A stretch of DNA of 11,340 nt, taken from the NCBI GenBank assembly GCA_905193145.1, contig CAJJNP010000108.1:1-11340 (forward strand), in the 5' to 3' direction. The DNA comes from an uncultured Odoribacter sp. (lineage in GTDB: Bacteria > Bacteroidota > Bacteroidia > Bacteroidales > Marinifilaceae). Shown here piece by piece: positions 1-8,400 of the stretch; within the stretch, counting starts at the first letter, position 1, and each line of letters begins with the position of its first letter. The notes beneath the pieces were generated by a model. That model was not told where the DNA came from. It was given only the letters and a program-made list of their open reading frames with translations, and did no database searches. The position numbers were made by a program, and so were the translations under genes.

Positions 1-180
1 AAAAAGAAATTGGTGATACACAATCTGTTTTGATTCAGATTGTATATCACTGTTTTCCAGCGGTATGATCAAACGTGGCGATGTCGTACCGTCTGGTTGC
101 TATAAGTATCAATATTTCCGGTGCAAAAGAGGAATACACAATAAATATGAAAAGCAATGATAGATGAATTTTACTTAATG
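1..180 (+). other. Tail of a plus-strand unit entering from the left; no gene recognised
   Basis: No complete gene is supported here. One frame stays open from the window edge to a TGA at 66-68 (about 21 codons), and a 31-codon frame runs from an ATG at 65 to 160. Neither peptide is recognised. Because a plus-strand terminator follows at 181-209, a plus-strand gene or its 3' untranslated end probably lies here or just left of the window. The stretch also contains the inverted repeat at 13-50. Confidence 0.35.
13..50. repeat. Long imperfect inverted repeat (15-bp arms, 8-nt loop)
   Basis: The arms GTGATACACAATCTG (13-27) and CAGATTGTATATCAC (36-50) are complementary at 14 of 15 positions around the loop TTTTGATT. 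No T-run follows closely on either strand, so this is not an ordinary intrinsic terminator. It may be an RNA processing or stability hairpin at the 3' end of the unit to the left. Confidence 0.6.
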
Positions 181-209
181 AGGCTGTCCATTTTCGGACA
201 CCTTTTTTT
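181..209 (+). terminator. Intrinsic terminator of the unit left of the window
   Basis: The stem GG(C)TGTCC / GGACACC has one bulged C, a six-base loop ATTTTC, and seven T directly after it (203-209). The T-run exists only in the plus direction, so it closes a plus-strand transcript that converges with the minus-strand PUL. Confidence 0.75.
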
Positions 210-264
210 AAGCATAGTGATCATTTTGGTTTTTATTTGTTGTTTGTGACTCTAATGTATAAAA

Positions 265-313
265 AAGCCTGGACTACAAATAGCCAAGCTTTACATGTGT
301 ATAGTCAAGGCTT
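265..313 (-). terminator. Second (distal) minus-strand terminator-like stem-loop
   Basis: Arms 265-276 (AAGCCTGGACTA) and 302-313 (TAGTCAAGGCTT) pair at 11 of 12 positions around a 25-base loop. Read on the minus strand, the stem is followed directly by six T (266 down to 261). The long loop makes it weaker than a classic terminator. It would act as a backup for the PUL transcript after the stem-loop at 442-471. Confidence 0.5.
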
Positions 314-384
314 CTTTGGTCTATCCGTCACTCCCTCTGTATATGATATCTCTTAAAACAGGCGACGGCACAAAGGGAGCCCTT

Positions 385-406
385 TATCTTTGATAATACA
401 AAGATA
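385..406. repeat. Perfect inverted repeat TATCTTTG-N6-CAAAGATA
   Basis: Each arm reads TATCTTTG on its own strand, which fits the Bacteroides -7 consensus TAnnTTTG in both directions. Neither strand has a TTTG-like element at the usual 19-20 base spacing, so a promoter is not claimed. The symmetry could equally reflect a binding site or chance in AT-rich DNA. Confidence 0.5.
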
Positions 407-441
407 TCTGACTTTGATTTTTATACTTCGCAACAGGAAAA

Positions 442-471
442 GGGGATGTGTCTGACTTTTGACACATCCCC
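442..471 (-). terminator. Probable terminator of the PUL operon
   Basis: A perfect 11-bp stem, GGGGATGTGTC (442-452) with GACACATCCCC (461-471), encloses an eight-base loop. On the minus strand it is followed by TTTT then CC, a short U-tract. On the plus strand no T-run follows. It lies about 180 bases after the GH109 stop codon and is the first strong hairpin downstream of the operon. Confidence 0.65.
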
Positions 472-652
472 ATGATTAATCAGATATTTAGGACTTCGTC
501 ATCTGTTTTTATGGAGTGCACATTTTGGGAAGATAAACATTCTAGTGAAGAAAAACAGCAAAAAAATGCAGGTTTTCCTTGCGTAGAACATAGAATGCAC
601 ACCGCCCTTATAAAACTTTGCGATACAGGGTTAGCTGAATGCTTACAATATT

Positions 653-2026
653 TCACACAAACGGTTCATTTAATCGATAAGAACCACAAGTAAAATCTGG
701 TATTAACACAGGTTGTGAGCCATGTTTTACGGACCATTCGCTTAATGGGATAATAGAACTCCAGGCTACGGCATCATAAACATCTATGTCCATAGGCAAA
801 CCATTTCTTAAACAATCTATCAAACGCCAACTCATTAAAAAATCCATTCCACCATGTCCTCCAATCTTTTTAGCCATATTTCCTATCCTTCGGACTATTT
901 CTGGCATATATTTTTCTGTTAAATTTTCCATTTCCTTTTCGCTCACCCAGTCATCACCCAAAGAAATACGCTCAGGAAAAGGATATTTTTGTACAGCTCC
1001 CTTTGTCCCACTTACCATGTAAATACGTGAGTAAACCCGAGGACTTGTTGTATCATATTGTAACATAATAGTTCGCCCTCTTTCTGTACGAATAACAGAA
1101 GTATTCATATTCCCCCGATAAGTATCTGTCGCTAAATACTTATAAATAGGATTTTTCTGAGCAAATTCGGTAGCCATTTCTGCCATCATAAAATCATTTG
1201 AAGACATAGAAACCATATGAGTCATCCGATCTCCTCTGTTTATATTCATTGCTTGACAAATCGGTCCTAATCCATGTGTTGGATATAAATTACCATTATG
1301 ACGTTGACTTTCCTCTATACGCCACATATCTCCGTCTCTATTTTTCACAAAATTATTCTGATGATGAATATAAGCGGCATCTGCATGAATAATAGTACCC
1401 AATAAACCTTGACGAATCATATTCAACGTTAGCAACTCAAAAAAATCATAACAACAATTTTCCAACATCGTACAATGTTTTTTTGTTTTTTCCGATGTTT
1501 CAACTAATTGCCAAGCTTCATCAATGGTTGCAATTGCTGGGACTTCTACGGCTACATGTTTTCCACACAACATAGCGTAATTACTGATTTTTGCATGAAG
1601 AGGACCTCTTGGTACTGCTATCATAATTAAATCTATATCAGATTGTTCACAGACAGACTTCCATGCGTCAGGAGAACCTCCATATTCGCACGCGACAGGA
1701 TTTTTAAAATCCGACAATAACTTTTGGGCTTCATCAATGCGAAATTGCCTTAAATCACAAAGAGCCTTAACTTCAATACCTTCTATATATAGCATTTGTG
1801 TCATATTGAAAATACCTCGGTTACCTATACCAATAAAACCAATTCGAACAGTCTCTAATTTAGGAGCACGGTAACCACACATATTAAATTTCTGTTTGTG
1901 AAAAGTATGCAAAGATTCATTGATCGTTTTCACCGACTCGAGGTCTATTGCCTTCACACTATTCCCTAATAAAAGTCCAGTTCCTATTACTGCCTGTTTG
2001 ATAAAATTCCTTCTATTTTCATTCAT
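653..2026 (-). CDS. GH109-like NAD-dependent glycosidase (Gfo/Idh/MocA fold), Tat-exported
   Basis: Probable alpha-N-acetylgalactosaminidase of family GH109. This family uses tightly bound NAD and an oxidation-elimination mechanism to remove terminal alpha-GalNAc. The open frame extends to a TTG at 2044, but the ATG at 2026 (457 aa) is preferred because it puts the twin-arginine leader NRRNFIK at residues 4-10, followed by a short hydrophobic stretch. A Rossmann motif GIGNRG sits at about 66-71. Family-like blocks follow: VEVPA (about 160-164), MLENCCYDFF (187-196), NLYPTHGLGP (246-255), SPRVYSRI and GHGGMDF (391-397). The Glu, Tyr and His in the first three blocks are those usually taken as active-site residues. 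The C-terminal block reads PDFTCG where, from memory, relatives usually have Arg instead of Cys. It starts 27 bases after the beta-helix gene and is the last operon gene. Tat export fits an enzyme that must fold around NAD before crossing the membrane. Family assignment is strong; the exact substrate is inferred. Confidence 0.9.
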   Translation of the reverse strand: MNENRRNFIKQAVIGTGLLLGNSVKAIDLESVKTINESLHTFHKQKFNMCGYRAPKLETVRIGFIGIGNRGIFNMTQMLYIEGIEVKALCDLRQFRIDEAQKLLSDFKNPVACEYGGSPDAWKSVCEQSDIDLIMIAVPRGPLHAKISNYAMLCGKHVAVEVPAIATIDEAWQLVETSEKTKKHCTMLENCCYDFFELLTLNMIRQGLLGTIIHADAAYIHHQNNFVKNRDGDMWRIEESQRHNGNLYPTHGLGPICQAMNINRGDRMTHMVSMSSNDFMMAEMATEFAQKNPIYKYLATDTYRGNMNTSVIRTERGRTIMLQYDTTSPRVYSRIYMVSGTKGAVQKYPFPERISLGDDWVSEKEMENLTEKYMPEIVRRIGNMAKKIGGHGGMDFLMSWRLIDCLRNGLPMDIDVYDAVAWSSIIPLSEWSVKHGSQPVLIPDFTCGSYRLNEPFV

Positions 2027-2053
2027 ACTATTACTTTTAATCAAATAAACAAT

Positions 2054-3751
2054 TTAATTTTCACTACCATTGGAGTTCCATCTTAACCAAGCAGAATCAG
2101 ATTCTTTTTTGTACTTTTCAGCATCCTCCTTCATTTTAATCTTATTTGCAAAAACTCCCGTTCCTATTTGCTCGTAGACTCCTACATCCAATAATCCATC
2201 TTCTATGGGATTTCCCCAAAAGTCATATTTCCCCGACAAGGGTATATAAAAGCCAGCATTAATACAGGGAGAATCAGATTGTAACTGATATCCAGTCAAA
2301 GAAGAAAAACCTTCTTTACCTGTCCCCGGTGCAATAAACAAAGGATCAGCGATTAATTTGTTCGGATCATTTGGGATACCATTTTTCCACAGACCGAAAT
2401 AACAATTATTATAAAATAATTTATAAGGCATTCCTCGTGCAACTTTTACAGATTCATCGAAGGTTCGCCCTAAAGTTTCCCCCTTTGAATACACCGTTCT
2501 GAAACAACTCTGCCCAGTTGCATAAAATATATTATTACAAAAGGCAGCACCTATCGTCGTTTTATTGACCATACCATCATTTCCACAAAAAAAATCAATA
2601 TCTACTGTCCCATAATCGATATAAAAAATATTATTATGTAGCATATTCCGATCTCCTATCTCACACTGCATTTGTACCAAGTGAGTTTGATCATTTTCAC
2701 TAATGTTATAACGAGCTATATTTTCAAAAGTTCGCCCCATAAACAAAAGGAATCCATGATTATTCTGACTATAATTATACTGTAAAACACAATGTTTACA
2801 GTAATAATCAAAATCAAAAGCAAACCCATCTCCGTTCCCTGGCTGTCGACCTGTATCATACACTTCATTGTATTGCATAACAGTTTCTTGAGCATTCATA
2901 ATCCATATTGCTGCAGTATGAGGCCACCACGTTTCTCCACCTTTTAAATCCATATATCCGGAACGCATACACGTTCGCTTTGCCACATTATGCTCGATCA
3001 TTCCTTTATAGCAACCACTCGCCAAAATGCCATCTCCTCCTATATTTTCCATATAATTATGAGATATATTCAAGTTCCTTTTACATCCACGGACAACAAT
3101 ACCACACTTATCACAACGCTCAATGTGATTATTTTCGATTAAAACATTATCCAATGTCGCATTCAGACCGTTATCATCGCAACCATCATTTTTTTCATTC
3201 TGCATCTGTACAACAATAGCACAACTATTATATCCCGTAAATTCCGTATTTCCCCCAAGTTGTCCCCAAATATCATGAATATAACAATTACGAATGATAA
3301 TGTTTTCTACATGTTGATCAGCTCCCCGAACTATTGCTGCAATACCTTGGCGACCAATTCCTAGTTCTGGAGCAGCTCCACTGGTGATCTCCATATTTTC
3401 TACAATCCACCAAGACTGATTATATAGACGAATTCCAGCACCTTCAGCCTTTCCGGTGTAAATCACCGGCCTGTCCTTACCCCCATAATTAGAAAGAAGA
3501 ATAGGATTTCCTTCAATCCCTGAACCTTTCAGTTTTAACTGTCCTTTCCAAATGCCTCCTGATTCAAACAAGATTTTATCACCAGGAAGAAACGTTACAC
3601 TATTTACTTTATCCAAACTTTTCCACGCATCCTTAATAGATAAACCGGAAGCAATATCATTACCATACGGAGATACGAAATATGTTGTATTCTGAGCATT
3701 TACAGTTAGTTCTATAAAGACCATACATATTATTAATAAAACTGTTTTCAT
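2054..3751 (-). CDS. Exported right-handed parallel beta-helix protein, putative glycan-active enzyme
   Basis: A 565-residue protein with a signal peptide (hydrophobic 3-17, likely cut after VNA at 19). The start of the mature protein (TYFVSPYGNDIASG, 23-36) resembles the opening of many exported beta-helix enzymes. From about 105 to 450 come repeated N-rich turns such as IIIRNCYIHD, VLIENNHIE, LNISHNYMENIG, VMQYNEVYDTG and VLQYNYSQNNHG, which mark parallel beta-helix coils. Acidic residues cluster in NGDGFAFDFDYY (306-317), a candidate catalytic or metal site. The block ADPLF...YQLQSDSPCINAG...DVGVYE (468-527) is a common end of such proteins. Here it is followed by an unusual charged tail of about 38 residues. 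Many polysaccharide lyases and some glycosidases share this fold, but I do not recognise a defined CAZyme family. Its place between susD and GH109 suggests it acts on the same glycan. Confidence 0.75.
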   Translation of the reverse strand: MKTVLLIICMVFIELTVNAQNTTYFVSPYGNDIASGLSIKDAWKSLDKVNSVTFLPGDKILFESGGIWKGQLKLKGSGIEGNPILLSNYGGKDRPVIYTGKAEGAGIRLYNQSWWIVENMEITSGAAPELGIGRQGIAAIVRGADQHVENIIIRNCYIHDIWGQLGGNTEFTGYNSCAIVVQMQNEKNDGCDDNGLNATLDNVLIENNHIERCDKCGIVVRGCKRNLNISHNYMENIGGDGILASGCYKGMIEHNVAKRTCMRSGYMDLKGGETWWPHTAAIWIMNAQETVMQYNEVYDTGRQPGNGDGFAFDFDYYCKHCVLQYNYSQNNHGFLLFMGRTFENIARYNISENDQTHLVQMQCEIGDRNMLHNNIFYIDYGTVDIDFFCGNDGMVNKTTIGAAFCNNIFYATGQSCFRTVYSKGETLGRTFDESVKVARGMPYKLFYNNCYFGLWKNGIPNDPNKLIADPLFIAPGTGKEGFSSLTGYQLQSDSPCINAGFYIPLSGKYDFWGNPIEDGLLDVGVYEQIGTGVFANKIKMKEDAEKYKKESDSAWLRWNSNGSEN

Positions 3752-3903
3752 GATTATTAGTATTAATTACTTAATGTGAAGAATATAAATAAAAGAATAG
3801 TATAAAATAATGCTGCTGGTATCGACTTCAACTACATTGCTTATACATACATGTTTTTGATAAAAATTAAAACGTATTTATTTTATTGTAAAATAGTTAA
3901 ACA
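3752..3903 (-). other. Gap within the operon between susD and the enzyme genes, with an AT-only hairpin
   Basis: The 152-base gap is the largest inside the susC-to-GH109 run. It contains a perfect seven-pair AT-only hairpin, TATTTTA-TTG-TAAAATA (3879-3895), just after the susD stop. No GC-rich stem or T-run is seen and no TAnnTTTG promoter is visible on the minus strand. The hairpin could modestly reduce read-through or protect the susCD mRNA end. This is inference. Confidence 0.4.
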
Positions 3904-5448
3904 TCAATATCTAGGATTCTGAGATAATGCTCCATTGGAGACTATTATCTGATCGTCAGGTATTGGAAGTAATTCATTTTTTCCTTCAATAAAGTTCTGT
4001 CCTTTAATTGAATTATACTTTCGTGAATAAGCCTTCATTACCTTTCCTAAACGTCCCTGCCTAGCTAAATCCCAAAAGCGTTGTCCTTCACCTGCTAATT
4101 CAACACGCCTTTCATGCCAAATCAAATCACGCAATCTATTCTTATCCGTTTCTGTTACTATAGGTAAAACATTCACATCCGTTGCATTTGATCTAGCTCT
4201 ATGGCGAACTTGTTCCAGAAAACCTAATGCTTCAGCCGTTTTTCCTATTTCATTGGCTGCTTCAGCTAAATACAAAAGAACGTCAGCATAACGATAAAAA
4301 ATTATGTTTTTAGGACAGTCACTTTGATCAGACTGAGAACGTTGATCATAAGGAATATACCACTTCTTAGGTTGATAACCAGTAGAACTTGCTTTATTAT
4401 AATTGATATGCCCATCAAAAAATTCCCCTGGAAAAATAACTGTTGCATTTAAACGTGGGTCTCCTTTCTCATAACTATTAACTAAATCCTCAGTTAAACA
4501 ATGCATAGACCAGCCATTATGCCATTTGATAGGATCATCAGGATCTGCGTCATGTTCATAAAAAGAAAGAATAGAACCCTCATTGTCATCAGACCAACCT
4601 GTATTACTAGTCATATGCTGAATTTCAAAAACAGACTCTATTCCATTTTCATGCTCCAATGTGAAAATATCTGCATAAACTGGTTCTAATGAATATTCAC
4701 CAGACTCAACGACTTTCATCAAAGCATCATACGCTTCTTGAAATTTTCCTTGATAAATATAAGCTTTCCCTAACATGGCATAAGCCGCGCCTTGAGTGGC
4801 TCTTCCCAAATCAGTTGCACTATATTCACTTTTCTTGGGTAAGAGCTCTATAGCTTTCTTTAAATCTCGGACAATAAAATCCCACGTTTCTTCTATAGAG
4901 GCACGAGGAGAATAAAATTCATTATAAGACAATACATGATCAACGATTGGCATCCTCCCATATTGGCGGGTTAAAAAAAAGTAGAAAAAAGCACGTAAAA
5001 AATAGGCTTCCCCCAAGTACAAATCACTTTTCTCCGATAATAAATTTCGGTTTGCTAAAATACTCTCTATAGCCTGATTAGTCCAAGAAATGCCAGTAAA
5101 AGCCTCTCCCCATAATGCTGAGCTTAACCAATTAGTAGATAGATGATCAAACTTCTGTAACGATTGTGATACCGGTCCCAACCATGAAAACGCTTCACTA
5201 TTTTCATTTCCTATATCTGCATCGTCAGAACAGTCATCTCCAATAATCAACATCGGTCCTAACTGAAAATTTTCTCGTTGCAAACGGGAATAAATACCCA
5301 TTAAAGCAGAATTCACTTCTTCATCTGTAGAATAATAAGTTTGAACAGATGTTTGTACCAATGGCTTCTTATCCAGAAAATCGGAACAAGAACTCTGTAA
5401 TACCAATAGTCCTAATATTAATATCTTAAAATTTTTCATATCATTCAT
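3904..5448 (-). CDS. susD-like: SusD/RagB-family outer-membrane glycan-binding lipoprotein
   Basis: A 514-residue surface lipoprotein that captures glycan and forms the lid on the SusC transporter. The signal peptide ends in LQSSC with the lipidated cysteine at residue 21, followed by the usual SDFLDKKP mature start. The N-terminal half (about 22-240) carries the TPR-like helices of the SusD-like domain, including WGEAFTGISWTNQAIESI and YLGEAYFLRAFFYF. The C-terminal SusD/RagB domain includes YRYADVLLYLAEAANEIG, then LIWHERRVELAGEGQRFWDLARQGRL, and the ending LSQNPRY. Length is normal for the family. The ATG lies only two bases after the susC stop; a second ATG at 5439 is also possible and would leave 11 bases. 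This tight spacing implies translational coupling. Confidence 0.96.
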   Translation of the reverse strand: MNDMKNFKILILGLLVLQSSCSDFLDKKPLVQTSVQTYYSTDEEVNSALMGIYSRLQRENFQLGPMLIIGDDCSDDADIGNENSEAFSWLGPVSQSLQKFDHLSTNWLSSALWGEAFTGISWTNQAIESILANRNLLSEKSDLYLGEAYFLRAFFYFFLTRQYGRMPIVDHVLSYNEFYSPRASIEETWDFIVRDLKKAIELLPKKSEYSATDLGRATQGAAYAMLGKAYIYQGKFQEAYDALMKVVESGEYSLEPVYADIFTLEHENGIESVFEIQHMTSNTGWSDDNEGSILSFYEHDADPDDPIKWHNGWSMHCLTEDLVNSYEKGDPRLNATVIFPGEFFDGHINYNKASSTGYQPKKWYIPYDQRSQSDQSDCPKNIIFYRYADVLLYLAEAANEIGKTAEALGFLEQVRHRARSNATDVNVLPIVTETDKNRLRDLIWHERRVELAGEGQRFWDLARQGRLGKVMKAYSRKYNSIKGQNFIEGKNELLPIPDDQIIVSNGALSQNPRY

Positions 5449-5450
5449 TT

Positions 5451-8400
5451 TTAAAATCCGACAACAACGCCGATCATATATTGTTGAGCTTGAGGATATT
5501 GTCCTCTATCAACAGAATAACTTCTAGCAACTTCCGGATCAAATCCGCTATACTGCGTCAATGTAAACAAATTCTGTGCAGCCACATACACACGAATAGA
5601 AGGTTTGAATTGCTCTGTAAATCTCGGAGAGAAAGTATAACCTAGTTGAATATTTTTCAATCGTAGATACGATCCGTTTTCAACGTAATAATCAGAATTT
5701 CTAAAATTATTATTATTCCTTGTCAAATCAGAAGAAGGGATTGGCTGAGTGTTAGATGTATTCTCTCCTGCCCAATAATTATCAAGATATTCAACACGAA
5801 CATTATGCTTACCATCAAATCTCATATAATAAAACTTTGCTGCATTATAAATCTCATTTCCTACAACACCTTGAAATAAAATACTTAAATCAAAATTCTT
5901 ATATGTTGCATCAAATGACAAACCATACGTAATATCAGGAATTGGATTTCCAATAAATTCTCTATCATTCTCATCTATTACTCCATTATTATCCAAATCT
6001 TTAAATCTGAAATCTCCTGGTTTTGCTTCTGGTTGAATCAAATGTCCATCTTTCTTATAAGCATCAACCTCCGATTGATTTTGGAAAATACCATCTGTTA
6101 CATAACCATAAAATTGACCATAAGGCATTCCAACTTCAGTCCGAATTGACTGCCCTATGGCTGTTGCCATATCAACAAAAACACCATCACAACTACCTAT
6201 CAAAGCACTGGTTGTTCCTAAATTCGTTACTTTATTTTTAACGAATGACATATTTCCATTTATGCTATAAAAGAAATTGCCTTTACCTCCTTTAAATCCT
6301 GCAGTAAGTTCAAAACCCTTATTCTGCATTCCTCCAACATTACGTATAATACTGCCATATCCGGAAATATAAGGTATTTGTTGATCTAGTAAAATATCAT
6401 TTGTTTTTCGAACATAATAGTCAGCAGTAATATTTAGACGATTATCGAATAGCCCTAAATCAACTCCTACATTCATCTGTTTCGAGGTTTCCCATTTTAC
6501 TTCCCTATTACCTATAGCAGAAGGAGCGGCTCCATTGATCCTTTCTGGAACTTTCCCTAAAGTATAATATTGTTGCTGTGATATTGGAGTCAAATAAGGA
6601 TAATAAGAAGATATATTTTCATTACCAATTGTACCGTATCCTAACCGAATCTTCACATTATTAAACCATTTTTGTTCCCATTTCTTAAAAAACATCTCTT
6701 CTGATAGTTTCCAGGCAATAGCCCCAGAAGGGAAATACCCCCACCTATTTTCTTTCAAAAAACGAGAAGAGCCATCAGTTCGAATACTAGCAGTCAACAA
6801 ATAACGATCTAACAAATTATAATTAACACGTCCTAAATAAGATAACATAGTCAACTCAGCTCCACTTCCGCTATTCATCGGATTTTTCGTTGTTGAATCG
6901 AAATACCAAAATTCTTCTCTTTCAAGTGGAGTATCCTGTTTTGATGCCCAATAAGAATCAGATTTATAACTACGGGAAGAAATTGCTACCATGGTAGTCA
7001 AATCGTGTACATCATTAAAACAATGGTGATATGTCAACATATTATCGGCTGTCCAATCCGTTGTTCTAGTAGTCCCTCTAGAAACAGAATTCATCAATAC
7101 CGAATTATCCGCCGTCTCATAATACACTGGTGTAAAGCCATTGCTATTAGAATTAACAATCTTGATTCCGAAACGAGAGGTAAAAACCAAATCCTTGGTC
7201 AAATTAAGATTTGCACTAAAGTTCCCTACAAAATAAAGAGACTTATATTTGCTGTTATTTCTAGCTATTCGACCTACAGGGTTTTCTAATCTTAATTTTG
7301 TAATACCTGTATAATAATTAGTCTCAGGATCAATGACAGGTATATCTGGAGGAGCTATTAAAGACGCTAAAAAAATACCATTAGAATCCATACTTTTAGA
7401 ATTTGTCATTGATACAGAGAGGGATGTCTCTATATTCAAAAAATTAGTTGCTTCTATTTTATTACTCTGATTCAATGAAACTCGATCATAATTCATCGAT
7501 TTTATAATTCCATCCTTCTTATAATAGTTCGCGCTGAATATGGATTGCATTCTCTGACTTCCTCCGGACATATTAATATTATAATTCTGGATTTGTCCCA
7601 AATGCGACACCTCATCATACCATTTTGTAGAATAAGGCATATTGGAAGTATCTGCATATAGAGGATCTTTACCTGCGTTTTTATAAGCTAAATTAGATAG
7701 TTCCGCATATTGAGAAGAATTCAACATTGTCGGTTTAGAAGCTAAATATTCTATTCCATAATATGCATCTATACCAATTTTCAATTCTCCCTTTTTCCCT
7801 TTTTTAGTTGTTATAACAATAACTCCATTTGCTCCACGTGAGCCATATATAGCACAAGCTGAAGCATCTTTTAATATCTCAATAGTTTCAATGTCTTTTG
7901 GATTCAAATATCCAATATCAGCCATAGGAAAGCCATCTACAACATAAAGAGGAGAAGAGTTGTTGAACGTACCAATACCTCGAATTTGAACAGAAACTCC
8001 TGCATTTGGAGCACCGGAATCCATTGAAATAGAAACACCAGCAGCACGCCCTTGCAAAGCTGCTATAGGAGATGAAGTTGCCATTTTTACAATATCTTCT
8101 GATTTTACAGATGAAATGGAACCTGTTAAATCTCTTTTTTTCATTGTTCCATAACCAATGACCACAATCTCTTCCAAGGCTAAAGTATCTTCTTTTAAAA
8201 CAATAGTTATATTAGATTTATTTGTCGTTATTACTTCTTTTGTCAAATAACCAATATAAGATAACTGCAAAACAACAGTAGAAGATGATACCTCTAAAGT
8301 ATATTTGCCATCCATATCTGTCACTGTCCCGTTTGCCGTTCCTTTCTCTATTACGTTCGCTCCTATTATCGGTTCACCATTTTCATCCTTTACAATACCA

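Larger units (their letters stand above)
210..652. other. Convergent intergenic region without a supported gene
   Basis: This spacer lies between the plus-strand terminator and the stop codon of the GH109 gene. It holds two minus-strand stem-loops (265-313 and 442-471) and a perfect inverted repeat at 385-406. Short frames on both strands between 472 and 693 show no recognisable protein signature and one overlaps the GH109 end. The 180 bases right after the GH109 stop look like a 3' untranslated region. Confidence 0.6.

Noticed and set aside
65..160. Plus-strand 31-codon frame starting MIKRGDVVPSGCYK
   Set aside because: It looks faintly like a short regulatory or zinc-ribbon tail, but no family could be recognised and the left context is missing.
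385..406. Bidirectional promoter from TATCTTTG on both strands
   Set aside because: Neither strand has a -33 TTTG at 19-20 bases, and no gene starts nearby. Kept only as an inverted repeat.
499..591. Minus-strand 30-codon frame (MFYARKTCIFLLFFF...) after the GH109 stop
   Set aside because: It is hydrophobic and could suggest a small membrane peptide, but it has no promoter or start signal and lies in the 3' untranslated region. Not enough support.
472..693. Plus-strand 73-codon frame
   Set aside because: It begins in the 3' arm of the terminator hairpin at 442-471, overlaps the end of the GH109 gene on the other strand, and has no recognisable motif.
2027..2044. Upstream TTG start for the GH109 gene
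   Set aside because: It would add six residues before an ATG that gives a textbook twin-arginine leader. TTG starts are uncommon and nothing favours it.
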